A program made the position numbers and the translations under genes. From Acinetobacter brisouioides (GTDB lineage Bacteria; Pseudomonadota; Gammaproteobacteria; Pseudomonadales; Moraxellaceae), in assembly GCF_004331075.1 (NCBI RefSeq), contig NZ_SJNX01000002.1:310001-374000 (forward strand): a stretch of DNA of 64,000 nt, read 5' to 3'. Positions 30,349 to 40,010 of this stretch are shown piece after piece. The notes below the pieces were generated by a model. The model had not been told where the DNA came from and made no database searches. It was given only the letters and a program-made list of their open reading frames with translations. Within the stretch, counting starts at the first letter, position 1, and every line of letters begins with the position of its first letter.

Positions 30349-30687
30349 TTATTGGTCTCGGGTTTTAACATCAAACAATTCAATTTCAAAAATCAGGTTA
30401 GAATTGGCAGGAATGACCTTACCCATTTTGCGTTCACCATAAGCTAAACGTGCAGGCACCTTCAATTTTCGTTTACCCCCCACACGCATTCCCATAATGC
30501 CTTGATCCCAACCCTTAATTACTCGCCCTGTACCAATCACACATTCAAAATACTGACCACGATCAATTGAAGAATCAAATTTCGTTCCATCTTCCAACCA
30601 GCCTGTATAATGCGTAGTAATCAGCGCACCTTTCACAGCTTCTTTACCTTCACCGACTTTTAGATCAATAATTTCTAACTCTTGCAT
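30349..30687 (-). CDS. FKBP-type peptidyl-prolyl cis-trans isomerase
   Basis: The 112-residue product is a single-domain FKBP, catalysing cis-trans isomerisation of proline peptide bonds. It shows GALITTHYTGWLEDGTKFDSSIDRG, GRVIKGWDQGIMGMRVGGKRKL, AYGERKMGKVIPANSNLIFEIELFDV, all core FKBP segments with the usual active-site aromatic residues. There is no signal peptide, so it is cytoplasmic. It is a single gene. Confidence 0.93.
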   Translation of the reverse strand: MQELEIIDLKVGEGKEAVKGALITTHYTGWLEDGTKFDSSIDRGQYFECVIGTGRVIKGWDQGIMGMRVGGKRKLKVPARLAYGERKMGKVIPANSNLIFEIELFDVKTRDQ

Positions 30688-30813
30688 GACTGTTCAGCCC
30701 CTAATCTAAATAAAAGAAACTTATTTTACGGGCTTCTTAGCAACAAGCCGATGGCTAGTTTTTTATTTTTAGTAAAAAAATAAAATCTGCTGTATTTTCA
30801 CTCCAGGTGCAAT

Positions 30814-30853
30814 AAAAAAGACCGTCGCGTTAGACACTGACAGTCTTTTTTTT
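30814..30853. terminator. Terminator between thioesterase and FKBP genes
   Basis: AAAAAAGACCGTC pairs, with one mismatch, with GACAGTCTTTTTTT. It follows the thioesterase gene (minus strand) by 14 bp. Confidence 0.75.
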
Positions 30854-30866
30854 ACACAAACAGGAT

Positions 30867-31394
30867 TCATTCGCCCTGTTTGGCACTTTCTTTATAGATA
30901 CTACAAGAAGGATGATGATTTTCATGTAAACGTAATTTTTTACGCTGTTCAGCAGCTTCAAAACGGCAACGCTTCCACTCGTTGTCTAATTTTAATGGTG
31001 GAACTGCTTGAGGTTGACCATGTTCATCAACCGCAACCATGGTAAAGAAGCAGCTATTGGTATGACGCATGCTACGGCTACGAATATTTTGAGCTTCAAC
31101 GCGAATCCCAATTTCCATAGAAGTACGACCTACATGGTTGACACTTGCAAGGAATGTTACCAGTTCACCTACATAAATCGGTTCTTTAAAAGTTACCTTA
31201 TCGACAGATAAAGTCACGACATAGCTACCTGAATAGCGGCTTGCACATGCATACGCCACTTGGTCAAGTAATTTTAAGACGGCTCCACCATGTACATTCC
31301 CTGAGAAATTCGCCATATCAGGTGTCATAAGAACCGTCATGGTTAATTCAGATTGGTCATCCGCTGACTGTAGAACTTGATCTAAAGGTGACAT
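30867..31394 (-). CDS. Acyl-CoA thioesterase, hotdog fold (YciA-like)
   Basis: The 175-residue protein hydrolyses acyl-CoA esters to free acid and CoA. The single hotdog domain shows MTPDMANFSGNVHGGAVLKLLDQVAYACASRYSG, where the N/D-x-x-G-x-x-HGG pattern is the signature helix and catalytic region of the BACH/YciA group, followed by VDKVTFKEPIYVGELV. The last 45 residues are hydrophilic and charged. Chain-length preference cannot be told from the sequence. It is a single gene with its own terminator. Confidence 0.88.
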   Translation of the reverse strand: MSPLDQVLQSADDQSELTMTVLMTPDMANFSGNVHGGAVLKLLDQVAYACASRYSGSYVVTLSVDKVTFKEPIYVGELVTFLASVNHVGRTSMEIGIRVEAQNIRSRSMRHTNSCFFTMVAVDEHGQPQAVPPLKLDNEWKRCRFEAAEQRKKLRLHENHHPSCSIYKESAKQGE

Positions 31395-31576
31395 TAAAAC
31401 ACTCTTCGACTAAAGAATAATTGACAGTTATCAATTATAGCCGATTTTTTTATAATTATTGTTCTGATTATTTATCAATATTTCAGATATAAACACTCAG
31501 GATTATACAACGTATCTTATCAAGATGCGCTGCATTTTTAATATTTTTATAAAATCAATGTCTTAATCTTGATCAG

Positions 31577-32557
31577 TTACGACCGGGCAGCCACAAGTAA
31601 CTGCTCTTCTTTATCATGAATGACTTGCTGAATGTCCTCAAGCTTAGCCTGAGTGGCATAAACTCCAGCTAAACGGGTGCGGTCTCGTTCAGTAACATCA
31701 AAAATATGGGCTTTTTCTCGTAGATCAGGTTGAATGATCACATCGGCATGACTAAGTTCAACGCGAGATAGCTGTTGCTGCATAATATTAATATTTTGGT
31801 TAAACAACCCCCACATATTGGTGGTTTCGGTATATTGTGGTTGTGCCAAAATATCCACTGCAATCACAATATCCGCGCCAAGCTGACGGGCGACATCAAC
31901 AGGCACAGGACTGACCAGACCACCATCGACATATTCTTTGTTCTGAATCATTGTCGGAATGAACATACTCGGAATAGCCGAGGAAGCGCGCACAGCTTGC
32001 CCTGTATTGCCATAATTGAATACAACTTTTTTACCTTCTTTAAGTTCGGTTGCGACGACAAACAACGGAATTTTCATCTTTTCTAAAGGTAGATGATCAA
32101 TCTGATCATTAATAAAATTTTCAACTTTACTGCCGTCTAAAAATCCGTTTTTGCGCAAAGTAATTTCACGTACATCCTGCACTTTCATATTTAGGGCAAT
32201 GTCTCTAATTTGTTCAGGAGACTTTCCACTGGCATACAATGCACCCACTATGCTGCCCACACTGGTTCCCACAATAAAATCAGGATGAATACCATGTTCT
32301 TCAAGTACCTGTATTGCCCCGATATGCGCATAGCCACGCGCACCACCACTGCCAAGCACAAGCGCCACCACTGGGCGATGTTGTTGTTGCTTAATTTGGG
32401 CAAAGTTAATCAGATTTGGGCGTGATTGTGCTTCTTCATTTGCAATGACCGCAGTAGTCTCTATAGGTAAAGCAACAGCCTGAGCTGTATTGTGAGGAAC
32501 ACTTTGACACCCCACTAACATGCCCAAACAAGTCGCGGTCAGAATCCAGTATTTCAT
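31577..32557 (-). CDS. Patatin-like phospholipase lipoprotein (RssA-like)
   Basis: The 326-residue product (ATG at 32557) starts with a lipoprotein signal peptide, MKYWILTATCLGMLVGCQS, whose lipobox LVGC anchors it in a membrane. The patatin domain has the oxyanion loop LGSGGARGYAHIG, the nucleophile elbow GTSVG (GxSxG) and the catalytic DGG dyad motif (YVDGGLVSPVPVD), so the Ser-Asp dyad is intact. It resembles E. coli RssA but with a lipid anchor. The target lipid is unknown. It is a single gene, divergent from ydcF. Confidence 0.88.
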   Translation of the reverse strand: MKYWILTATCLGMLVGCQSVPHNTAQAVALPIETTAVIANEEAQSRPNLINFAQIKQQQHRPVVALVLGSGGARGYAHIGAIQVLEEHGIHPDFIVGTSVGSIVGALYASGKSPEQIRDIALNMKVQDVREITLRKNGFLDGSKVENFINDQIDHLPLEKMKIPLFVVATELKEGKKVVFNYGNTGQAVRASSAIPSMFIPTMIQNKEYVDGGLVSPVPVDVARQLGADIVIAVDILAQPQYTETTNMWGLFNQNINIMQQQLSRVELSHADVIIQPDLREKAHIFDVTERDRTRLAGVYATQAKLEDIQQVIHDKEEQLLVAARS

Positions 32558-32700
32558 AGGCAGCATCTTTAAAATTACAATAAAAAAGATAATCCACGGC
32601 ATCTTACTGTGAAAGAATAACCCGATTTTAAACTGTTTCTTTACAGTATTGTTTCAATATAATTAATCGTTGCATTTTTCAAAAAAACAACCGAGCTACT

Positions 32701-33495
32701 ATGATAATTTTTCTAACAATCTGTTTTCGCATTATTTTATTTTTTGTTGGTGGCATTTTACTGACAGATGCTTTGTATTTATTGTTACAAGGTAAAATTC
32801 ATATTGGGATTGTATTGCCTTTAATAATAGGTATTGGGTTTCTTTTTATTGCTTTAGCGTGGCAGTTTTTACATGGCTATTTGGCACAGCACCCTGTACT
32901 GCAATCTGCCTATTTCATTCTTTGGGGATTATTTGCCATTTGGCTGATTTCTTTTGCAGTTTTCATTTACCAGCTCAAAATCCATATGAAAGCTCAAACA
33001 CAGATTACATCACCTGTACGAGCGATTATTGTCTTGGGAAGTGGTGTCATTCAGGGGCAGCCAAGCCCGACTTTGGAACTGCGTCTTGACCGTGCGGCAC
33101 AGCTTGCCAAGCAACAACCTCAGGCGTGGATGGTGCTGTCTGGTGGATTAGATTTTGCAGAAAGCCAGACCGAAGCACAGGTCATGGCAACTTATTTACA
33201 GCAGAAGTATGGACTATCTAGACAGCATATGATTTTGGAAGATCAAAGTACCAGCACCGAACTCAATCTGAAAAATAGCGCAGTCTTGCTAGCACAACAT
33301 CAAATTGATAAAGACATGCCCATTGCGATTGTGACCAGTGATTTTCATACCATTCGTGCGCAAGCGATTGCCCGTAAACAGCAATATCGTCATAGCATCA
33401 TGTTTGCAGCCGAAACGCCATTACAAACGCGCTATAACGCATGGCTTCGAGAATATTTTGCTTTTATTAGTGGCAAGATCTTACGTGAGTATTAA
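32701..33495 (+). CDS. YdcF-family (DUF218) membrane protein
   Basis: The 264-residue protein has three N-terminal membrane segments (IIFLTICFRIILFFVGGILL, IHIGIVLPLIIGIGFLFIAL and ILWGLFAIWLISFAVFI), then a DUF218 domain: AIIVLGSGVIQGQPSPTLELRLDRA, MVLSGGLDFAESQTEAQVMATYL, LEDQSTSTELNLKNS and VTSDFHTIRAQAIA. The family includes ElyC/SanA-type proteins linked to envelope and vancomycin sensitivity, but the reaction is not defined. It is a single gene. Confidence 0.87.
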   Translation: MIIFLTICFRIILFFVGGILLTDALYLLLQGKIHIGIVLPLIIGIGFLFIALAWQFLHGYLAQHPVLQSAYFILWGLFAIWLISFAVFIYQLKIHMKAQTQITSPVRAIIVLGSGVIQGQPSPTLELRLDRAAQLAKQQPQAWMVLSGGLDFAESQTEAQVMATYLQQKYGLSRQHMILEDQSTSTELNLKNSAVLLAQHQIDKDMPIAIVTSDFHTIRAQAIARKQQYRHSIMFAAETPLQTRYNAWLREYFAFISGKILREY

Positions 33496-33602
33496 CGTCT
33501 AGTTTGCCAATATTTTACCTCTTAGCTGTGCTAATGACCTTGTCGAACTCGCCATTTCATTCATTTTTAGCACAAGAATCAAATCTCAATCCGCGCAAAA
33601 AT

Positions 33603-33624
33603 AAAGCCCGAAAAATCGGGCTTT
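33603..33624 (-). terminator. Terminator on the minus strand
   Basis: AAAGCCCG (33603-33610) pairs with CGGGCTTT (33617-33624); on the minus strand it continues ATTTTTG, so it works leftward. It lies about 155 bp beyond the diguanylate cyclase stop, leaving room for a decayed gene between. Confidence 0.8.
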
Positions 33625-33632
33625 ATGCTCTA

Positions 33633-33770
33633 AACATCAAACTCAATTATGAATGCTCAGGTAATTGCTGAACATCAACTTCAAAGTCATGAAGTTTCGA
33701 TGCTGATTAGCAACCAAGAAGCGCGACACGATGTGGACTTGGCAACTTATCAACAAAGTTTTCAGCACAT
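33633..33770 (-). pseudogene. Possible 3' remnant of a decayed gene
   Basis: On the minus strand a frame reads AENFVDKLPSPHRVALLGC, a stop, then SASKLHDFEVDVQQLPEHS and a final stop, just ahead of a strong leftward terminator. The wording looks like real protein rather than random translation, but the in-frame stop and lack of a start suggest an eroded gene end. I do not recognise the family. The plus strand also has a 44-codon frame (33649-33783), without a ribosome site. Confidence 0.3.
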
Positions 33771-33779
33771 CATTTGGGC

Positions 33780-35237
33780 TTAAAAGTTTATAAATACCGA
33801 GCTTTTGGCATAGTAACGGTTTTTATCTAGATACATCTGATGATCGGCGCGTTTCATCATATCTTCCAGAGTTTCATTAGGTTCACTGGTTGCCGTACCA
33901 ATCGCAACACTCATCGGCAAACTGGCATAATATTGATTATCTAGACGAAATAGCTCTCCGAGTGTGATCACCAGTTTTTCGGCGGTCTGCTGGTCAGCGT
34001 GTGGCAGCAGCAAAACAAACTCATCTCCGCCAATTCTTGAACCTGAATATGGCGTAGTAATCACCTGTTGTAGGACTTCTCCAGTTCGCCGCAAAATATC
34101 ATCGCCAGCATCGTGACCAAATTCATCATTGACTAACTTTAAGGCATTGAGATCTAGATAAATTGCCGACACAGGAAATACTTTTTTCCGAGTTAGTCGT
34201 TTTAGTTCTTCATGGAAAAATGCACGGTTATACAATTTGGTTAACACATCATGTTTACCCAAATATTCCAAATAAGACTCCGCTTTTTTGCGTGCAGTAA
34301 TATCCGTCATCGCCAGCTGCACCATAGACCAGTCATGTTCATAGTTAGGAAAGATGGAAAATTGCAGTAATACATGTCGCTCTGAACCATCGAGTGCATG
34401 ATTGACCACTTCATGCTGATGAAATAGGTTGCCCTCCCAAAGTTCCAGCAACTGTTCACGAAATGAATTCAGCATTTCAGGACAACCCAAAACCTTGTCG
34501 ATATTCTCCAGTAAAATGTATTTATTGGGTGCTAAAAATAAATCTAGTGTTTTCTGATTCACATCAAGCACCCGAATGCCGTCGATACTATCGCGCACAA
34601 ATTCAGGATGCACATCCAAGAAAGTCCGCAAGTCCTCAATACCAATATATTTAAGATGATCGAGCTTTTTCTTTACGACGCTAAAATCTTCCACCCACAA
34701 TGCAACAGGTGAATACACAAACCGCGCCTCTGCCAAAGTACGGTTTTTAAATTCCTGACGGCGTGCATTTTGATAGGCTGTAATATCTTCAGTCGTGACT
34801 AAAATACGACTTAAATCTTGCTCCGCCTCTGGCAAAATTTGCCCACGCAGTTGAATATCAATCCGTTTTCCAGAAATTGAATAATTGACTTGCTCACTGG
34901 CAAACTGCAAATTGCCTTCCCACACAGCAACTAGACCCTCTATTTGCAAGTTATACATTTCATCGCGAAAAATATCGGGCAGATGTGCTGACAAATGCGC
35001 CAAGTCACGTGCTTCAAACAGGGTTAAAGTTGCCTGATTCACTTCTAAAATTCGAATTTTTTCCACACACTGGCGAATATGCTGAACATCTTGTTGTAAA
35101 AAATGACGTAAATCTGTAACGCCTTGCGCGTGCCACTGGGCAAACTGCTGTGCAATACCACTCCAGTCTTCAATCCACATGGCAATCGGTGCAAGCTGAA
35201 AAATATGGAAAGAATCTATGGCATCAATATGTGGCAT
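33780..35237 (-). CDS. Diguanylate cyclase with two related PAS-like sensor domains
   Basis: The 485-residue cytoplasmic protein probably makes cyclic di-GMP. The C-terminal GGDEF domain has GKHDVLTKLYNRAFF, YLDLNALKLVNDEFGHDAGDD and SRIGGDEFVLLLP (GGDEF at 403-407). No RxxD inhibitory site lies at the usual place. Residues about 10-160 and 168-315 are two copies of one PAS-like module: both start SP/APIAMWIEDWS or SPVALWVEDFS, then D-L-R-x-F-L, I-R-x-L-[ED]-V-N-Q-x-T-L-x-L-F, WEGNL, and end with a T-D/E-D-I-T-A linker. No membrane segment is seen. The signal sensed is unknown. Confidence 0.88.
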   Translation of the reverse strand: MPHIDAIDSFHIFQLAPIAMWIEDWSGIAQQFAQWHAQGVTDLRHFLQQDVQHIRQCVEKIRILEVNQATLTLFEARDLAHLSAHLPDIFRDEMYNLQIEGLVAVWEGNLQFASEQVNYSISGKRIDIQLRGQILPEAEQDLSRILVTTEDITAYQNARRQEFKNRTLAEARFVYSPVALWVEDFSVVKKKLDHLKYIGIEDLRTFLDVHPEFVRDSIDGIRVLDVNQKTLDLFLAPNKYILLENIDKVLGCPEMLNSFREQLLELWEGNLFHQHEVVNHALDGSERHVLLQFSIFPNYEHDWSMVQLAMTDITARKKAESYLEYLGKHDVLTKLYNRAFFHEELKRLTRKKVFPVSAIYLDLNALKLVNDEFGHDAGDDILRRTGEVLQQVITTPYSGSRIGGDEFVLLLPHADQQTAEKLVITLGELFRLDNQYYASLPMSVAIGTATSEPNETLEDMMKRADHQMYLDKNRYYAKSSVFINF

Positions 35238-35346
35238 AGTTTGTCCTTATTGTTATAAATGTGAAATATGTAGAGTTATTCTCTGTAATAGCATAATCAC
35301 AACATCAAGAAAAACCAAAACTTAGATTTAAATGTAAAAATTATTC

Positions 35347-35371
35347 AAAAAAAACCACGCATGAGCGTGGT
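35347..35371 (-). terminator. Terminator after tRNA-Met
   Basis: ACCACGC (35354-35360) pairs with GCGTGGT (35365-35371) around ATGA; the minus strand ends in at least seven U residues. Confidence 0.9.
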
Positions 35372-35379
35372 CTATAAAA

Positions 35380-35456
35380 TGGTGGCTATGACGAGACTTG
35401 AACTTGTGACCCCCGCATTATGAGTGCGGTGCTCTAACCAACTGAGCTACATAGCC
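35380..35456 (-). tRNA. tRNA-Met (CAT), elongator type
   Basis: The minus strand folds as a 77-nt tRNA with encoded CCA: acceptor GGCTATG/CATAGCC, discriminator A, D-arm segment TAGCTCAGTTGGTTAGAGC, and T-arm GTTCAAGTC. The anticodon loop CTCATAA sits in stem CCGCA/TGCGG with anticodon CAT at 35420-35422. It closely resembles E. coli elongator tRNA-Met and has a normal paired 1-72, unlike initiator tRNA. It is followed by a strong terminator and lies downstream of rnpB. Confidence 0.95.
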
Positions 35457-35519
35457 AAAAACTGTGCGCGCATTATCTTTACTTTTTGTTACAGCGTCAA
35501 GCATTTTTTCAAAAAATAA

Positions 35520-35873
<354 letters not shown>

Positions 35874-35893
35874 GGCGCGTATAGTAGCAAATC

Positions 35894-36163
35894 TTATTCA
35901 GAAATGCTTGCGTTTTTTTGCGCAGTCAGTCGCTGATACTTCTCAAATAGCTGCTCTTGGCTTTCTTTATGATTCGGATCGAGAGGAATACAGTCGACAG
36001 GACAAAATAATTGACACTGTGGTTGATCATGATGCCCCACACATTCGGTGCATAAATCAGGATTGATCTCGTAAATCAGTTCCCCAAAGAAAATCGCTTC
36101 ATTGGGGCACACTGGTTCACAGACATCACAGTTAATACATTCTTCAGTAATATATAATGACAC
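35894..36163 (-). CDS. Ferredoxin with two 4Fe-4S clusters (YfhL-like)
   Basis: This small electron-transfer protein starts at the GTG at 36163, one base past the coaD stop, with AAGG upstream; the longer frame reads into coaD. The 89-residue product has cluster motifs CINCDVCEPVCP and CTECVGHHDQPQCQLFCPVDCIP. The eight-residue insert between cysteines of the second motif is typical of the Alvin/YfhL type of low-potential 2[4Fe-4S] ferredoxin. It appears coupled to coaD, as in several gammaproteobacteria. The redox partner is unknown. Confidence 0.92.
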   Translation of the reverse strand: MSLYITEECINCDVCEPVCPNEAIFFGELIYEINPDLCTECVGHHDQPQCQLFCPVDCIPLDPNHKESQEQLFEKYQRLTAQKNASISE

Positions 36164-36164
36164 G

Positions 36165-36800
<636 letters not shown>

Positions 36801-36802
36801 TT

Positions 36803-37279
36803 ATGGCGAAAGCAACTGTAGTCAAGAAAAATAATGGCGGAACCATCGCACAAAATAAGCGTGCCCGTCATGATTATTTTATCGAAGAAAAATTTGAAGC
36901 GGGCCTTTCCCTACAAGGTTGGGAAGTCAAAGCCTTGCGTGCTGGGCGTATGAGTCTGGTTGAAAGCTATATTATTTTTAAAAATAATGAAGCATTTTTA
37001 TTTGGTGCACAGATTCAGCCACTCTTGTCTGCCTCAACTCACGTAGTACCCGAAGCAACCCGTACTCGCAAACTGTTGCTGTCCCGTCGTGAACTGGAAC
37101 AGCTTACAGGTGCAGTCAATCAAAAAGGTTACACTTGTGTACCTTTGGCATGTTACTGGAAAGGGCGTTTGGCGAAACTGGAAATTGCGCTGGTAAAAGG
37201 TAAGCAATTACATGATAAACGTGCCACTGAAAAAGACCGTGACTGGCAACGTGATAAAGCCCGTATCTTTCACCGCTAA
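36803..37279 (+). CDS. smpB: SsrA-binding protein SmpB
   Basis: SmpB brings tmRNA to stalled ribosomes in trans-translation. The ATG at 36803 (MAKATVV) gives 158 residues. Signature segments are [74 protein letters not shown], and the functionally important basic C-terminal tail [12 protein letters not shown]. No ssrA gene (tmRNA) was recognised nearby. It is divergent from coaD and ended by a hairpin. Confidence 0.97.
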   Translation: MAKATVVKKNNGGTIAQNKRARHDYFIEEKFEAGLSLQGWEVKALRAGRMSLVESYIIFKNNEAFLFGAQIQPLLSASTHVVPEATRTRKLLLSRRELEQLTGAVNQKGYTCVPLACYWKGRLAKLEIALVKGKQLHDKRATEKDRDWQRDKARIFHR

Positions 37280-37290
37280 AACAAATTTAA

Positions 37291-37319
37291 AAAAGCGAGA
37301 TGATTTATCTCGTTTTTTT
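37291..37319 (+). terminator. Terminator after smpB
   Basis: CGAGAT (37296-37301) pairs with ATCTCG (37307-37312), flanked by A and T runs, with TTTTTTT downstream. Confidence 0.75.
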
Positions 37320-37576
37320 ATGCCTAGACACATCATTTTTTTGACTGCATTTAGCTCAATTTCTGCATTACTTAGCAGTTTTTCTGTATTCCAGTTTTAA
37401 ATCCAACAGAAACAAAATAAAAATATAAAACAATATCAACAACTTAAATTTTTAATTCCATTCTTATCTTATTTTTAGATTTTTATGCATTTTTTTACAT
37501 AAGGTTTGCAACAAGCCTTATTTCTCAACAGTTTCATTTCTGATTAGGGTATGACAATGCAATCAAGGAGCTTGTC

Positions 37577-38776
37577 ATGTCTACTATTCAGCCAAATTCC
37601 AATATTATTCAAAACGATCAAGAAGCGATTAATGCTGCCTATCAATTGGCAGATTTTGCTTTAGAACAACGAAATCTACGTGATCAACAACGCGTTTTAC
37701 CTACCGATGTTATTCGGCAACTCAGCCAAAAAGGGCTGACAGGCATTCGTATTCCCAAAACCTATGGTGGTGCTTTTGTTTCCAATAAAACACTCAGCCA
37801 TGTGTTTCGCATCTTGGCAAAAGCCGATGCCAATGTTGGTCAAATTCCACAAAACCAGTTTGGTGTACTCAATCTGATCGAGATTATGGGCACTGAAAAA
37901 CAAAAAAGATGGGTTTATCAGCAAATCTTAACAGGGCGATTTCTCGCAAATGCAGGCCCTGAACGGCATAGTAAAGACACCAAAACTTTGCATACCACGC
38001 TCAGTCTGGTCAATGGTCAATATCTGCTGAGTGGCGAAAAATTTTATTCGACAGGCAGCAGCTTTGCAGACTTACTGGCAGTCAAAGCACTGCATCCTGA
38101 AGGTCATGTGGTGGTGGTCTTGGTTGAAAGACAACAACACGGCGTTGAAGTGATTGATGACTGGAATGGTTTTGGGCAACGTACCACATCCAGCGGTACA
38201 GTCAAACTGCATCAGGTACAGGTTGACCCCGAACTGATTTTTGATGAACGTAAGCTTAGTGAAAGCGCAAATTATCGTGGTGCATATTCACAACTACTAC
38301 AAGTCTCGATTGATGTCGGGATTGCCGAAGCAGCTTTGCAAGATACGCTCAGTTCGGTACGCAAAGCCCGTCCAATCGTCGATGCTCAGGTAGAACGTGC
38401 CAATCAGGAATTATTTACCTTACAGGAAATTGGCAAGCTGGACATTTTACTCAATGCCAGCGTACTCCTACTCAATAATGCTGCTGAACTCCTCGATGAG
38501 CTTGATCAGCTGTCCAGTATAAGTGACGCTCAGGCTGCTCAAGCCTCGATTGCCGTTGCTGAAGCCAAAATTTATGCGCACCGTGCCGCACTGACCATTT
38601 CGGAAAAACTGTTTGAACTCGGTGGCAGCCGCTCTTCTTTAAGCCAATACAACCTCGACCAGCACTGGCGCAATGCACGCGTGCATACCCTGCATGACCC
38701 AGTACGTTGGAAATATCATGCCTTGGGCAATTATTACTTAAACGGCGTTTACCCTGCACGCCACGCATGGATTTAA
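37577..38776 (+). CDS. SfnB-family flavin-dependent sulfur acquisition oxidoreductase (1)
   Basis: The 399-residue protein belongs to the acyl-CoA-dehydrogenase-fold flavoenzymes of sulfur scavenging (SfnB/DszC type), which use reduced flavin and oxygen on organosulfur compounds. Visible segments are GLTGIRIPKTYGGAFVS, ANVGQIPQNQFGVLNLIEIMGT, the substrate loop LSGEKFYSTGSSFADLLAVKA, GFGQRTTSSGTVKL and the C-terminal WRNARVHTLHDPVRWKYHALGNYYLNG. AAGGAG lies upstream of the ATG. It is first of a seven-gene row; the next gene is a paralogue 10 bp away. Substrate unknown. Confidence 0.85.
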   Translation: MSTIQPNSNIIQNDQEAINAAYQLADFALEQRNLRDQQRVLPTDVIRQLSQKGLTGIRIPKTYGGAFVSNKTLSHVFRILAKADANVGQIPQNQFGVLNLIEIMGTEKQKRWVYQQILTGRFLANAGPERHSKDTKTLHTTLSLVNGQYLLSGEKFYSTGSSFADLLAVKALHPEGHVVVVLVERQQHGVEVIDDWNGFGQRTTSSGTVKLHQVQVDPELIFDERKLSESANYRGAYSQLLQVSIDVGIAEAALQDTLSSVRKARPIVDAQVERANQELFTLQEIGKLDILLNASVLLLNNAAELLDELDQLSSISDAQAAQASIAVAEAKIYAHRAALTISEKLFELGGSRSSLSQYNLDQHWRNARVHTLHDPVRWKYHALGNYYLNGVYPARHAWI

Positions 38777-38786
38777 GGAGAAAATC

Positions 38787-40010
38787 ATGACCTCCTATCA
38801 AGATTTTTGGGCAGAGCAGCCTCAATTACACCACACCGCCCACATTATTAGCTCCGATACCGAAGCGCTGGCGATCGCACAGCAACTCAGTCAGGAATTC
38901 AAGCAACTGGCGGTTGAGCGTGATCAAGAGCGCCGCTTGCCTTTTGAAGAAATTCAAAAATTTAGCCAGTCTGGGTTATGGGCAATCACCGTGCCAAAGC
39001 AATACGGTGGTGCAGAAGTGTCAAGCTGGACAGTAGCTCAAATTGTGGCGTTATTTAGTGGTGTAGATGGTTCGATTGGACAAATCCCACAAAACCATTT
39101 TTATGCTTTAGAAGTGCTACGCAACACGGGCACAGAACAGCAAAAACAGCAGCTTTACCGTGAAGTATTGCAAGGTGCTCGTTTTGGCAATGCCCTTGCC
39201 GAATTTAAAACCAGAAATGCAGCCCAGAAACATAGCCAGATTCAGACCGTTGAAGGTGGCTATCTGATTCAGGGTGAAAAGTTTTACTGCACAGGCAGTT
39301 TGTTTGCCCATCGTATTCCCACGTTAGTGAAAGATGCACAAGAACGTGAGTTTTTGGCGTTTGTACCACGACATAGTGAAGGTCTAGAGCTGATTGATAA
39401 CTGGTCAGGTTTTGGGCAACGCACCACAGGCAGCGGCACAGTCAAATTTAATCAGGTTTTTGTCGCAGAAGACGATGTGATTCCATTTGATTTGGCATTT
39501 ACACAACCGACCTTGGTCGGGCCTTTTGCCCAACTGATTCATGCATCCATTGAAGTCGGGATTGCCCGTGCAGCTTTTGAAGAAACCCTGCAACGTGTGA
39601 AACAGGCACGTCCGTGGATAGATGCAGGAGTCGACTATGCTAGCCAAGACCCGCTGACATTATATGAACTAGGTCAAGTTGCTGTCGATATCAAAGCCAG
39701 TGAGCTGCTCCTGAAACAGGCTGCCTATACAGTCGATACTGCCAAACCGAAACCGACAGTAGACAGCATTGCCCATGCTTCGATTCAGGTTGCCAAGGTA
39801 CGTGCGCATAGCACCGACATTGCCCTGCTGGCTTCATCCAAACTGATTGAACTGGCAGGTAGTCGTGGTAGTCAGCGTGATGATGGTCTTGACCTGTACT
39901 GGCGTAATGCACGGGTACATACCCTGCACGATGCTGCTCGCTGGAAATATTATTTTATTGGCAATTATGTGTTGAACCACATTTTGCCACCGCGCCGAGG
40001 AACGCTGTAA
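38787..40010 (+). CDS. SfnB-family flavin-dependent sulfur acquisition oxidoreductase (2)
   Basis: This 407-residue paralogue of the preceding gene keeps the same pattern: GLWAITVPKQYGGAEVSSWT, GSIGQIPQNHFYALEVLRNTGT, IQGEKFYCTGSLFAHRIP, GFGQRTTGSGTVKF and WRNARVHTLHDAARWKYYFIGNY. The two may be separate enzymes with different substrates or partners in one complex; sequence cannot tell. An AAGGAG ribosome site precedes it, and its TAA stop shares one base with the ATG of the monooxygenase (TAATG), showing translational coupling. Confidence 0.85.
   Translation: MTSYQDFWAEQPQLHHTAHIISSDTEALAIAQQLSQEFKQLAVERDQERRLPFEEIQKFSQSGLWAITVPKQYGGAEVSSWTVAQIVALFSGVDGSIGQIPQNHFYALEVLRNTGTEQQKQQLYREVLQGARFGNALAEFKTRNAAQKHSQIQTVEGGYLIQGEKFYCTGSLFAHRIPTLVKDAQEREFLAFVPRHSEGLELIDNWSGFGQRTTGSGTVKFNQVFVAEDDVIPFDLAFTQPTLVGPFAQLIHASIEVGIARAAFEETLQRVKQARPWIDAGVDYASQDPLTLYELGQVAVDIKASELLLKQAAYTVDTAKPKPTVDSIAHASIQVAKVRAHSTDIALLASSKLIELAGSRGSQRDDGLDLYWRNARVHTLHDAARWKYYFIGNYVLNHILPPRRGTL

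Noticed and set aside
37490..37560. Possible sigma-54 promoter before the sulfur operon
   Set aside because: A GG-N10-GC spacing exists near 37503, but the -12 element does not match TTGC and the -24 element is poor.
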